64,000 nucleotides of DNA from Minwuiaceae bacterium. GTDB taxonomy: Bacteria; Pseudomonadota; Alphaproteobacteria; Minwuiales; Minwuiaceae. This document shows positions 1-8,204 of the stretch, one piece after another; the stretch's first letter is position 1, and the number at the start of each line of letters is the position of its first letter. The stretch spans positions 1 through 64,000 of the forward strand of contig JANQEE010000050.1 of the NCBI GenBank assembly GCA_028278525.1, given 5' to 3'. A program made the position numbers and the translations under genes. Below the pieces are notes generated by a model. It searched no databases. It saw only the letters and a list, made by a program, of their open reading frames with translations, and was not told the origin of the DNA.

Positions 1-49
1 TGCCCTCCGAAGGCAGAGGTCACAGGTTCGAATCCTGTCGGGTGCGCCA
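1..49 (+). tRNA. tRNA-Arg (anticodon CCG), 3' part
   Basis: Only the 3' half lies in the window. The anticodon loop reads CTCCGAA, which puts CCG at positions 34-36. It is followed by the anticodon stem strand GGCAG, a five-base variable loop, a T arm ACAGG-TTCGAAT-CCTGT, the acceptor strand CGGGTGC, discriminator G and an encoded CCA at 47-49. The D arm and 5' acceptor strand lie upstream of the window. Confidence 0.9.
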
Positions 50-973
50 ATCTTTTCCTGAACGGCCGATCGTCTCGTTGCGAATCCAATCGCAGAACGC
101 GCGCACGCGTGGATCCCGGCGGCTGCTTTCCGGGTAGACCAGGTGATAGGCGAATTCACGCCCGACGCTGACGCCGATGTCGAATGGCCGCACGAGCCTG
201 CCGCGGGCAAGATCATCGGCGACCAGAGCCAGTTCCGCGAGACCAACCGCGCCGCCTTCGATGACCGACTGCACGACATGGGTCGAATCGGAGAACGCGA
301 CACATCGGCTGTCGTCGAAATCGTCAATACCGGCCGCGGCCATCCACATGCGCCAGTTCGGCCAGACCATGCCGTCGATTTCGCAGTCCACATAGCAAAG
401 CGTGTGGCGGAACAGGTCTTGCGGATTTTTCAGTCCGGGACCGGTTTCGATCAGTTTCGGACTGCAGACTGGAACGACGACCGTGTCGAACAATCGCTCC
501 GACCGCGTGCGTTCGTAGGTCCCGGCGCCAAACCGAATCGCGATATCGATATCGTCCGTGTCGAAATCACGAACCTGATCGGTAATATCGAAGGCCAATT
601 CCAGTTCCGGGTTCGCGGCCCTGAACTGCGGAAGTCTGGGGAGCAGCCAGTAAGTCGCAAATCTTGCGCCCAGTGATAGGCGCAATTGCCGAGATCCCCG
701 CGCCGCTTTGCGGGCGCGGTTCGCGGCGCGCTGTAAATTGTCCAGCGCGTCGGCGGTCGCCCGGTACAACACGAGGCCCGCCGGCGTGAGCCGGACCCGG
801 CGGCTGGTGCGCGTGAACAGCGCGACGCCCAATCGATCCTCGATATCCTTGATCTGGTAGCTGACCGCGGCCGGCGTCAGCCCCACTTCGTCGGCCGCAC
901 GCGTGAAGTTCAAATGCCGGCCGGCGGCTTCGAACGTCCTGAGCGCGCGCGTTCCCGGCAGCATGCGTCCCAT
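20..973 (-). CDS. LysR-family transcriptional regulator, GcvA-like
   Basis: 317 residues. The N-terminal winged helix-turn-helix (about residues 8-68) has the GcvA-type run FEAAGRHLNFTRAADEVGLT and then AAVSYQIKDIEDRLG. The rest is a substrate-binding domain that would sense a small effector (TLCYVDCE, IEGGAVGLAEL, FAYHLVYPE). It is transcribed divergently from the class IV aminotransferase at 1120, the usual layout for a LysR regulator and its target, so that gene is the first candidate target. The last nine residues (RTRQDSNL end) are antisense to the tRNA-Arg T arm, so the 3' end of the reading frame is probably not the ancestral one. ATG at 964 is an alternative start. Confidence 0.85.
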   Translation of the reverse strand: MGRMLPGTRALRTFEAAGRHLNFTRAADEVGLTPAAVSYQIKDIEDRLGVALFTRTSRRVRLTPAGLVLYRATADALDNLQRAANRARKAARGSRQLRLSLGARFATYWLLPRLPQFRAANPELELAFDITDQVRDFDTDDIDIAIRFGAGTYERTRSERLFDTVVVPVCSPKLIETGPGLKNPQDLFRHTLCYVDCEIDGMVWPNWRMWMAAAGIDDFDDSRCVAFSDSTHVVQSVIEGGAVGLAELALVADDLARGRLVRPFDIGVSVGREFAYHLVYPESSRRDPRVRAFCDWIRNETIGRSGKDWRTRQDSNL

Positions 974-1066
974 CGATCTTCAAATCCTACTTAATGATCC
1001 GTCGAGAACTACTCGTTTCCCACCCACCGGTCAAAGGCGGATAGTCGCACGCATCGTCAACCTTGC

Positions 1067-1100
1067 GGGTCGGGGCACGACAATTGCCGTGCCCCGACCC
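1067..1100. promoter_or_regulatory. perfect 13-bp hairpin in the aminotransferase leader
   Basis: GGGTCGGGGCACG at 1067-1079 pairs perfectly with 1088-1100 around the eight-base loop ACAATTGC. It ends 19 bases before the ATG at 1120, with the ribosome site GGAG between. No T-run follows and no gene on the plus strand precedes it, so it is not an ordinary terminator. It could be an RNA leader hairpin or a DNA operator for the divergent LysR protein. Confidence 0.5.
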
Positions 1101-1119
1101 GGATATTTGGAGTGAATGA

Positions 1120-1929
1120 ATGTCGACTGACACCTTTGTCGTTCAACGCAACGGTCGAGACGCGACCGCCGAAGAGTTGGCACCGCTGGCCTTTGCGGGC
1201 TATGCCCATTTCACGGCCATGCAGGTTCGTGGGCGGCAGGTTCGGGGTCTCGACCTCCATCTGGCGCGGCTGCGGTCCGCCTCGCTGGAGCTGTTCGGTC
1301 AGGCAATCCCTGACGATCGAATGCGGTGCTATCTGCGCGAGGCGCTGAGGGACGGTCCGGCCGATCTCTCGCTGATCGCCACGGTGTACTCACCGGCCGG
1401 CGAATTCACCGTGGCCGGCGCCGATATCGAGCCCGCGGTTCTGGTCCGTACCGGACCTGCCGCGTCCGGCCCGCCCGGCCCGCTGAAACTGGCGACGGTC
1501 GAATACGAGCGCTTCCTTCCGGCCGTGAAGCATGCCGGCGAGGTGGCTAAGACCTACTGCCTCCGTCAGGCGGTCAAACAAGGCTTCGACGACGCGGCGT
1601 TCGTCGACCGCCGAGGCCGGCTGAGCGAGGGGTCTATCTGGAACCTGGCTTTTTGGGACAGCGACGCGGTGGTGTGGCCCGAGGCCGAGATGCTGGGCGG
1701 CATCACGATGGGCATTGTCCGCCGCCAACTGGACAACTTGGGTGTTCCGCAACGCGCCCAAACGGTGACGCCCGATGACGTGGCGGCGTTCGCCGGGTGC
1801 GTGGTCATGAATTCCTTGACGCCGGGCGTGGCGGTCCACCGGATCGGCTCCGCGACCCTGCCTGAAGCGCCGTCCTTCCTAGAACTGCTGCACCGGGCCT
1901 ATCAAGCCGAACCGCTCACCGCGCCATGA
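1120..1929 (+). CDS. class IV aminotransferase-like protein
   Basis: 269 residues, the size of D-amino-acid transaminase and 4-amino-4-deoxychorismate lyase. This fold-type IV PLP family includes branched-chain aminotransferases and aminodeoxychorismate lyase. The probable PLP lysine is in HAGEVAKTYCLRQA (about residue 148). The family's glutamate and cofactor-binding region follows as GRLSEGSIWNLAFW, then GGITMGIVRRQL near 205. The exact substrate cannot be read from the sequence. The start ATG has GGAG eight bases upstream; the earlier ATG at 1116 is out of frame. It is divergent from the LysR gene and convergent with the TRAP permease. Confidence 0.75.
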   Translation: MSTDTFVVQRNGRDATAEELAPLAFAGYAHFTAMQVRGRQVRGLDLHLARLRSASLELFGQAIPDDRMRCYLREALRDGPADLSLIATVYSPAGEFTVAGADIEPAVLVRTGPAASGPPGPLKLATVEYERFLPAVKHAGEVAKTYCLRQAVKQGFDDAAFVDRRGRLSEGSIWNLAFWDSDAVVWPEAEMLGGITMGIVRRQLDNLGVPQRAQTVTPDDVAAFAGCVVMNSLTPGVAVHRIGSATLPEAPSFLELLHRAYQAEPLTAP

Positions 1930-1947
1930 GGCGGTCTGACCGAATCC

Positions 1948-3759
1948 TCAGGCCAGAAGCGGCCAGCCGATCAGCGCGAGCCCGAGGGTGAGCGCCAGGA
2001 AACGCGCGGAGGCGCCGAGCGGCCTGCCGGCATAGCCGATGATGGCGACCGATACGGCGAGCACGCCCGCCGCGGCGGTCGAGACCCCCAACAACGATGC
2101 CGTCGCCCCGCCACCCTGGAGGATCAATGCCGGATTAAGTGCGAAGGCGAAGGGCAGAACGTAGGCGGGCCAGCCGAACTTCATCGCTTCGAACCCGGTG
2201 CGCATGGGATCGGCGCCGCCAACGCTTGCCGCGGCAAAGGCGGCGATCGCGACCGGCGGCGTAATCATGCTCATCATGCCGAAATAGAGCACGAACAAAT
2301 GTGCGGCGATCGGTTCTATGCCGAGACGGACAAGTGCGGGAGCCACGAGTGCGGCAAGCAGCACGTAGACGGCAACGGTCGGCATACCCATGCCGAGCAC
2401 GATCGACACACCCGCCGCCAGAACCAGCAGGGCGAGCGTGCTCTCCCCGGCGAGACTCGTCAGCGAGATCGTCAAGCCGAAGCTTAAGCCCGTCTCGTTG
2501 AGCACGCCGATGACGATGCCGGCCGCAGCCGTCACCACCAGGATTTGCGCCAGCGCCCCGCCGGCTTTCGACAGCGCGTGCCAGAGCAACGCGGGCCTGA
2601 GGTACACGAGACCGTTCGGCAGCAGCGGCGCGACCACCAGCAAGACTCCGCCCGCAACCAGACCCGCCGTCGCCGGCTGATAGTTCAGAACAAACAAAGC
2701 CGCGACGAGTGCCACGAACGGCAAAAGAAATGGCCAACCGCGCCGCAGCGGTATCGGGTCAGAGCCGACTGTCGCCGAGACCCCGCCGATTGCGTCACGC
2801 GCGGCCGTCAAATCGGCGAGGAGGAACAGCGCGAGGTAATAAAGAAGCGCGGGCACGAGAGCCGCAACGACGACTTCCGCGTAAGGGATCTCCAGGAATT
2901 CGGCCATCAGGAAGGCGGACGCACCCATGACCGGCGGCATCAGTTGCCCGCCTGTGGAGGCAACGGCCTCTATGCCGGCGGACGTCTGCGGTTTGAACCC
3001 GGCACGGCGCATCAACGGAATTGTCACGACACCGGTCGTCGCAACATTGGAGACGGCGCTGCCCGAGATGGAACCGAACAGCGACGACGCCAGAATGGCG
3101 ATCTTCGCGGCGCCACCGCGAAAACGCCCCATGGCCAATGCCGCCGCATCCGTAAAGAAGGCGGCGCCGCCGAGATGTTCCAGAAGCCGCCCGAAGGCAA
3201 CGAACACCACGACCACGGTCGCCGCGATCATGAGCGGGGTGCCGAGCACGCCGTTGGTGTCCAGCGCAAGCTGAACCGCGAGCCGTTCCGGCGCGACCGA
3301 CAGGGCCTGAAAGTTTCCCGGCATCAGGTTGCCGAACAGACCGTAGGCGATGAACAGGAGAATAATCGCCGTAAGCGGCCAACCGGCGGTGCGCCTGAGC
3401 GCTTCGATCAGGGCAACAAGAAGCGGCACCGCGGCGGGAAGGCCGACGGCCGGGTCGATCGCGGCTTCGATCGACAAGGAAGGGTAGGCGACGGCAAGCC
3501 ACAGCCCGCCGACAAGAGCGAGCACGACCAGTACCCAATCAAGAATCGGGAATACGCGAACGCGGTTCGTGAGAAACGTCAGCGCCAAGGCGAGCGCCAG
3601 CGCCACGGCGAGGAACTGTTCGGTATACAGCGCGATGCGTAGCATGCGGTGCACACCCAACGCCCAGCCGATGGCAAGCGCGATGAGCGCTATCGCGATG
3701 GCGCCCGCAACGGCGCCGGCGGTCCCCTCGGCTTTGTCGCCGACCGGAGGCGGGGTCAA
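1948..3759 (-). CDS. TRAP transporter fused permease (DctQ-DctM type, TAXI system)
   Basis: 603 residues, nearly all hydrophobic. An N-terminal four-helix part corresponds to the small DctQ subunit and is followed by the large DctM-type permease. Family signatures visible in the permease are FGSISGSAVSNVATTGV (about 230-245), GIEAVASTGGQLMPPVMGASAF (about 265-285) and GMGMPTVAVYVL near 455. Fused permeases of this length serve tripartite ATP-independent periplasmic transporters whose binding protein is of the TAXI family, and that protein is encoded three bases upstream. It would import an organic acid using an ion gradient; the solute is unknown. It is last in an operon with the TAXI protein and an esterase. 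Confidence 0.9.
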   Translation of the reverse strand: MTPPPVGDKAEGTAGAVAGAIAIALIALAIGWALGVHRMLRIALYTEQFLAVALALALALTFLTNRVRVFPILDWVLVVLALVGGLWLAVAYPSLSIEAAIDPAVGLPAAVPLLVALIEALRRTAGWPLTAIILLFIAYGLFGNLMPGNFQALSVAPERLAVQLALDTNGVLGTPLMIAATVVVVFVAFGRLLEHLGGAAFFTDAAALAMGRFRGGAAKIAILASSLFGSISGSAVSNVATTGVVTIPLMRRAGFKPQTSAGIEAVASTGGQLMPPVMGASAFLMAEFLEIPYAEVVVAALVPALLYYLALFLLADLTAARDAIGGVSATVGSDPIPLRRGWPFLLPFVALVAALFVLNYQPATAGLVAGGVLLVVAPLLPNGLVYLRPALLWHALSKAGGALAQILVVTAAAGIVIGVLNETGLSFGLTISLTSLAGESTLALLVLAAGVSIVLGMGMPTVAVYVLLAALVAPALVRLGIEPIAAHLFVLYFGMMSMITPPVAIAAFAAASVGGADPMRTGFEAMKFGWPAYVLPFAFALNPALILQGGGATASLLGVSTAAAGVLAVSVAIIGYAGRPLGASARFLALTLGLALIGWPLLA

Positions 3760-3762
3760 GGC

Positions 3763-4716
3763 TTACTCCCAGATGCCGACCTCTTTGTAGAACCTGATCG
3801 CACCCGGGTGGAACGAGGCGCCGTCGGTCTTGGTCGCCATGTTGTCGGGGTTGAAGCCACGAAAGGAGCCGTGGGTCTCGATCAGCGCCGCCTTGTTTTC
3901 GTGCAGCGCTTTCACCACCGAATAGACGAGGTTTTCGTCGGCGCCGACATGGGTAAGAAGGGCGTATTGATAGCCGACCAGGTCCACGGCCTCCGCGATT
4001 TCCGGCAGGCGCTTGGAAGGTTCCACGCGACGGATATAGCTGCCGGGCAGCAGTTTCGCGATGGTCGCGGCCGCGGCATCACCCGTGGGTACGGATATGA
4101 AGCGGACGGCGCGCTGCGCGTTGGTCTTCTTCACGACGCCGGAGCCGGGTGCGAGCAGCACGCCCTCCACCGACCCCTGGGCCAACAGCCCCGCGCCCTC
4201 TACGAAGTTGGCCACGGGCACGCCTTCCACGTCCGCCTTTGACATTCCCGCCGCCGCGAAGATGGCGTCCTGGATCACACCCACCAGCTTCTGGCGTGCA
4301 TAGCCGACCGGGAACGGCCGCCCCTTCAGATCCTCCACCGTTTTGATATCGCCGTCCGCGGCGACCATGATGCCGACCGCAAAGGGCTGCAATAACGCCG
4401 CGACGCGGACATTGGGATTGGGACGCCCTTCGAAATTGCCGGTCCCCGAAACCGCGAAGACGGCCTCGGTCGCATTCGACGTGGAAAACGCGATCGCGCC
4501 TTTGTTGAGCGCCGGAATGAAAACCGACGAGCCACCCTGCCCGACCGCCCGCGCGTTGACACCGGCGGTGTTCGACACGACCTGGGCCACACCGCTGGCG
4601 ATGGAAAAGCCGAGCGACCCTTGCGGCAGCGTGCCGATGGCGACGGGCTCCGCCTGGGAGGCAGTGGCGGCGGTGAGGCCAAACGCAAACGCCAGACTGG
4701 CGTACAGATGTTTCAT
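3763..4716 (-). CDS. TAXI-family TRAP transporter solute-binding protein
   Basis: 317 residues from the ATG at 4716. A signal peptide (MKHLYASLAFAFGLTAATAS, cleavage near QA/EP) sends it to the periplasm. TAXI features are TLPQGSLGFSIASGVAQVV near the mature N-terminus, AVGQGGSSVFIPALNKG and DLKGRPFPVGY. An ATG 15 bases earlier (4731) forms an ATGA overlap with the esterase stop, but the site AAGGGA lies at the right distance from 4716 and the signal peptide begins there, so 4716 is preferred. It hands its ligand to the fused permease immediately downstream. Confidence 0.88.
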   Translation of the reverse strand: MKHLYASLAFAFGLTAATASQAEPVAIGTLPQGSLGFSIASGVAQVVSNTAGVNARAVGQGGSSVFIPALNKGAIAFSTSNATEAVFAVSGTGNFEGRPNPNVRVAALLQPFAVGIMVAADGDIKTVEDLKGRPFPVGYARQKLVGVIQDAIFAAAGMSKADVEGVPVANFVEGAGLLAQGSVEGVLLAPGSGVVKKTNAQRAVRFISVPTGDAAAATIAKLLPGSYIRRVEPSKRLPEIAEAVDLVGYQYALLTHVGADENLVYSVVKALHENKAALIETHGSFRGFNPDNMATKTDGASFHPGAIRFYKEVGIWE

Positions 4717-4727
4717 CGATAGTCCCT

Positions 4728-5618
4728 TCATAGGCTGGAATCAGGTTCAACGCGCATTTGCATCAGCGCGGCGCGGACGATTGCGGATTCGGGATCCCCG
4801 AAAGCGTCATACATGTCGAAATGGTTCATGTTCGGCAGCTCAACCGCACTGCCGGCACCCGCAACCGCCTGTGCAAGCGCCCGCGACTGACGCTTGAATT
4901 CCTCCAACTCGTTCCCGCCCCAATACACGTCGATGGGCGGGTATGGCGCGGCGAGGCGGCGGATGGGGCTCAGCAAATCGGCATCCTGCGGCGAGAGGTT
5001 CAGATAGCTGTTGCGGGCGCTAAGGCGAACGGGTTCCAGATCGTACGGCCCGCTGACCAGCACAAATCCGGCGAACGCATCGCGCGGAAGGCCGGCAGCT
5101 GTCCGCCATGCATCGTCCAGAAGGCAGGTGGAAAGATGCGCGCCCGAAGAGTGTCCGGATACGAAGAGGCGCTCCGCGCCTTCGACATGGCGGCGAACGA
5201 ACAGCGCGGCACGGCGCACCTGGTCGACGACCGTATGAAGCGTTACATCGGGCACGAGTGAAAAATTGAGGACGGCCACCGTCGCGCCTTCGGCGCCCAG
5301 GCCGCGTACGACGAAACCGACATCGTCCCGCGTCATCGCACGCCACGCACCGCCATGCACATGCATGTGAACCGGCGCGCCCGGCCGGCCGGCATAGAGA
5401 TAAAGCGTCTCTTCGGAGCCTTCCCCATACCGCAAAGCGGCCGGCTGAAGATCCGCGCGCGTCTCGGCACTCACTTCGGCCCAGCGGGCCGCGTACTCAG
5501 GGAGGTTCGGGACGAGCGTCGTCTGGTCGTACTGGGCGTCCAGTTCAGCCTGTGTGAGGCCGCGCCACACCGCCGGAGCTTCACCGGCTCTACTCTCGGG
5601 ACCATCTTTGTTCGGCAT
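4728..5618 (-). CDS. alpha/beta hydrolase (esterase / arylformamidase-like)
   Basis: 296 residues. An oxyanion-hole HGGAW-type motif (MHVHGGAWRAMT, about residue 88) precedes the nucleophile elbow GHSSGAH near 155; the acid and histidine are probably in the C-terminal part (VYWGGNELEEF and MNHFDMYDAFG). The N-terminal AELDAQYDQTTLVP resembles kynurenine formamidase-like hydrolases, but tryptophan-pathway genes are absent, so only a general esterase role is assigned. It is first in the TRAP operon, which suggests it hydrolyses an ester or amide of the transported acid. Its stop overlaps an upstream ATG of the TAXI gene by four bases. Confidence 0.82.
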   Translation of the reverse strand: MPNKDGPESRAGEAPAVWRGLTQAELDAQYDQTTLVPNLPEYAARWAEVSAETRADLQPAALRYGEGSEETLYLYAGRPGAPVHMHVHGGAWRAMTRDDVGFVVRGLGAEGATVAVLNFSLVPDVTLHTVVDQVRRAALFVRRHVEGAERLFVSGHSSGAHLSTCLLDDAWRTAAGLPRDAFAGFVLVSGPYDLEPVRLSARNSYLNLSPQDADLLSPIRRLAAPYPPIDVYWGGNELEEFKRQSRALAQAVAGAGSAVELPNMNHFDMYDAFGDPESAIVRAALMQMRVEPDSSL

Positions 5619-5700
5619 CGGGTTGGATTTCCGGGCGGTTTTGCGACCAGAGCAATTATTTTAAGTCTAAAGTAATTGTGTGCACGTTTCCCCGCCCGGG

Positions 5701-6099
5701 TCAAACCGGTGCTCCCGGAACGGCAGTCTGCGAGAGAGCGTCGCGGTAAGCGGCGGCGTGCATGCCGATCGCACGGTCGATTGCGAAGGTACCGACGACA
5801 TGGGCGTGTCCGTTCTCGCCGCGCGGGCGCCAGGTGTCGTCGCGCAGCAAGGTCTCCAGGCCGGCGGCGAAATCGTCCTCGGAAGCGTGATAACGGAACG
5901 CGGAGGCGAAACCGTCGGTGTCCACGTGGCTGAGCACAGCGCACCGGTGCGCGGCCACCTCCAGAAACGCATTGGGCAGGCCTTCGCGGCTGGCGGTGTT
6001 GACCATCACCCAGCTTTCGCCGAGCACATCCGCATGCCGTGTCGAAGCGAACTGGTCGACGAAACCGGCCATCTCGAGGTTCGGCAAATGCGCATAGCG
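5701..6099 (-). pseudogene. glycosyltransferase (GT4) C-terminal remnant
   Basis: The frame encodes only the C-terminal donor-binding half of a GT-B fold family 4 glycosyltransferase. It reads HLPNLEMAGFVDQ, then ESWVMVNTASREGLPNAFLE, the characteristic E-x7-E region that contacts the nucleotide sugar, and AAHRCAVLS. The acceptor-binding N-terminal domain of about 200 residues is absent. The frame is open back to the TAG stop of the flippase gene at 6100-6102, and the homologous-looking residues begin right after that stop (RYAHLPNLE). This marks a deletion junction that joined the flippase 3' end to the middle of the GT gene. The only start in frame is a TTG at 6087 with no clear ribosome site, so a functional product is unlikely. 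Confidence 0.7.
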
Positions 6100-7071
6100 C
6101 TAAACGGTATTGCGGCCCTGCATGGACAAAAACGTCCAGGCCTCCATCAGGCCACCGGTCACACCACCCAAAATGCCACGCACAAACATCAGCAGCGACA
6201 AAGCGACGGCCGGTCCGGCCGACACGCCAAATGGCGCCAGCAGCAATAGAAAGCTGCCTTCGCGAACCCCGAGACCGAGCCAGGAGATCGGCAGCATCAT
6301 CAACAACGTTGAGACGGACCGTATCCATCCAAGGGTGGCGACCGACAGGTCGAGGGAGAGCGCTCGGGCCAACAGCACCATCGAGAGAACGCTAAGAAGA
6401 TGGGATGCCAACGTCAGTCCGACGACCGCCGTAACGCGGGCGACCCCAATACCGCCGAAACGACTGGCCGATTGTAGCGCCTTGATCAGCTTGTCCCAGG
6501 GCGTCGCCAGTATGCCGCGGGGCTTGAACCGCGTGGCGACCCGCAGAGAGATCTTGCTTGTGCCGAAGAGCATGACGTAACCGACGATCAGGGCGAGTGA
6601 CAGGACGCCGAACAGCACGAGCACCCAGTCCTCGCCCCTTGCCAAGGGGTCGGCCAGCCAGAAAGCCAGGCCCAGACCAACGGCTACCGCAACCTCGACC
6701 AGGCGATTGAACAGAATGACGGCCAGGGACTCGGCGCGCTTACCTTCCGGTCGCGCCAACTTGTACCAACGGATCGCGCCGCCGGCTAAGGAACCGGGCA
6801 AGAAAAGTCCGTAGAACTGGGTCGCCAGGTTGACCGTGAGGATCTGCCGAACGCTTTGCGACATGCCCTGTGCCCTGGTGAGCACCCAGAACTGGACGGC
6901 ACCCAAATAAAGGACCGGCGGCATCGTCAGGTAGGCAACGAGTACAAGAAACGGGTCCGCGCGGCCGAGCGCCCCAATCAGATCCGAGAGGGGCAGCGCG
7001 TTGAAGACGAGCGCCAGAAGCGTTGCGGATACAGCAAGTTTGAACAGCCAGGAAATCAGCGATCTATTCAA
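6100..7071 (-). CDS. lysylphosphatidylglycerol synthase TM / flippase-like membrane protein
   Basis: 323 residues with about eight hydrophobic segments. It belongs to the family of integral membrane proteins (UPF0104, flippase-like domain) that often sit with glycosyltransferases and are thought to move or synthesise lipids. Family signatures are LATQFYGLFLPGSLAGGAIRWYK (about residues 67-89) and the C-terminal ISWLGLGVREGSFLLLL. The start is a TTG at 7071 that forms a TTGA overlap with the stop of the upstream GT2 gene, giving the protein start (M)NRSLISWLF. Longer frames reaching 7173 would run through the GT2 coding region. It is cotranscribed with the GT2. Confidence 0.78.
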   Translation of the reverse strand: MNRSLISWLFKLAVSATLLALVFNALPLSDLIGALGRADPFLVLVAYLTMPPVLYLGAVQFWVLTRAQGMSQSVRQILTVNLATQFYGLFLPGSLAGGAIRWYKLARPEGKRAESLAVILFNRLVEVAVAVGLGLAFWLADPLARGEDWVLVLFGVLSLALIVGYVMLFGTSKISLRVATRFKPRGILATPWDKLIKALQSASRFGGIGVARVTAVVGLTLASHLLSVLSMVLLARALSLDLSVATLGWIRSVSTLLMMLPISWLGLGVREGSFLLLLAPFGVSAGPAVALSLLMFVRGILGGVTGGLMEAWTFLSMQGRNTV

Positions 7072-7949
7072 GATTTGCCAACCAAAGCGTCGGTCGACGC
7101 CAAGCCGCTCGCAAATTTGATCTGGGCCCAAAAGTAACCCGCGCCCTGGAACTTCTCGCCTAACCAGAACCAACCGAAACGCGACGGCGAGCTGAAGGAA
7201 CCGATATCAAAAGGTCCAATCGCCTTATGCCATATTAGGTGCAACCATTTGACCCCGGGCGGGCTTTTGTCATTGCCCCAGAGTCTGCTCTTCTGCACCG
7301 CGAAGCCGGGTCCACGGCGACGGGCGGCCCTGGCGAGATAAGCAATGCCGATGCCGCGAACGAACTGGTGTTTGCAATGGTTCCACGGACTCGCCCGCCG
7401 CAAATGCTCCACATGGACCGGCACATAGACCATCGTCGCCCCCATTTGGCGAAGCCGGCCGGCCAGTTCCCAATCCTCGCCGCTGGTCGGAAAAGACCGA
7501 TGAAACAGGTATCCGTCGCCCTCGACAGCCCGCGACAACCAGTCCCGACGGTAAACGACATTGGCTGTGTTACCGACCAGCCCGCCCGGATCGATCTGGG
7601 TTCTGTCCGGCGGCGGCTGACGATTTCGAATTTCGGCCAACAAGGGGTCGATTTCGATTTGCGATCCCCCGGCGGCGACCGCATCGTGGCTGTCGATCGC
7701 TTCGACCAGCGAGCCCAGCCATTCGGGCGGCGGCACGCAGTCGTCGTCGGTAAAAACGACCAGATCGCCGCGCGAACGCCGAAACCCCTCGTTGCGGGCC
7801 CAGCTGGCGCCGCGCCGTTCTTCGTCGACGACAAGAACAATCTCATCGGCAGGGCGCGTTTGTCGTTCTAGCGCCTGCCGGCATTGATCCAGGGTACCCC
7901 GGCCGAGTGTCGGAACCACGACCGATACGAAATGCCCATCAGACGACAT
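7068..7949 (-). CDS. family 2 glycosyltransferase
   Basis: 293 residues of the GT-A fold. It starts with VSVVVPTLGRGTLDQCRQAL, where the nucleotide-sugar site begins. The DXD metal site is FTDDDCVPPPEWLGSL (about residue 90), and the acceptor/catalytic region is SFPTSGEDWELAGRLRQMGA. It would transfer a sugar from an NDP-sugar onto a lipid or saccharide at the inner face of the membrane. It is first in a minus-strand operon with the flippase-like protein and the GT4 remnant. The divergent UDP-glucuronate decarboxylase suggests a pentose-containing glycan. The start ATG has an AGGT-type site upstream. Confidence 0.85.
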   Translation of the reverse strand: MSSDGHFVSVVVPTLGRGTLDQCRQALERQTRPADEIVLVVDEERRGASWARNEGFRRSRGDLVVFTDDDCVPPPEWLGSLVEAIDSHDAVAAGGSQIEIDPLLAEIRNRQPPPDRTQIDPGGLVGNTANVVYRRDWLSRAVEGDGYLFHRSFPTSGEDWELAGRLRQMGATMVYVPVHVEHLRRASPWNHCKHQFVRGIGIAYLARAARRRGPGFAVQKSRLWGNDKSPPGVKWLHLIWHKAIGPFDIGSFSSPSRFGWFWLGEKFQGAGYFWAQIKFASGLASTDALVGKS

Positions 7950-8019
7950 CGAGACCTACCTGACTCACGCTCTACAATCCACGTTGATCCCGCACCGAAT
8001 ACCGGAACAGCGTGGCCAA

Positions 8020-8042
8020 TATCATTCACGAGGTTAATGATA
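8020..8042. promoter_or_regulatory. TATCATT-N9-AATGATA inverted repeat
   Basis: A perfect 7-bp inverted repeat with a nine-base spacer lies in the 255-base divergent region between the GT2 gene and the UXS gene. It is AT-rich against a high-GC background and has the spacing of a dimeric repressor site. No regulator gene is adjacent. Confidence 0.3.
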
Positions 8043-8204
8043 ACTTTAACCGGCCCAGGCTAGTCGGGGCGCAGCCGCACCGATGAGACTTTCACCACAG
8101 TATCGCGAAAGACACCATAGTTGAATGTTCGTTAAGCCATTGCGCCACCTGCCCGATCACGGCCAGGCCGCCGCCCAACCAGCCAGTCATTGGAGCATGA
8201 CCAT

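Noticed and set aside
2545-3642. 365-codon plus-strand frame opposite the TRAP permease
   Set aside because: It is a GC-rich shadow with Arg/Gln/His-rich composition; the minus strand carries a clear multi-helix permease.
5620-6328. 285-codon minus-strand frame 5471-6328 as a glycosyltransferase
   Set aside because: That frame is out of register with the GT4 homology; the real remnant reads in another frame and begins at the flippase stop.
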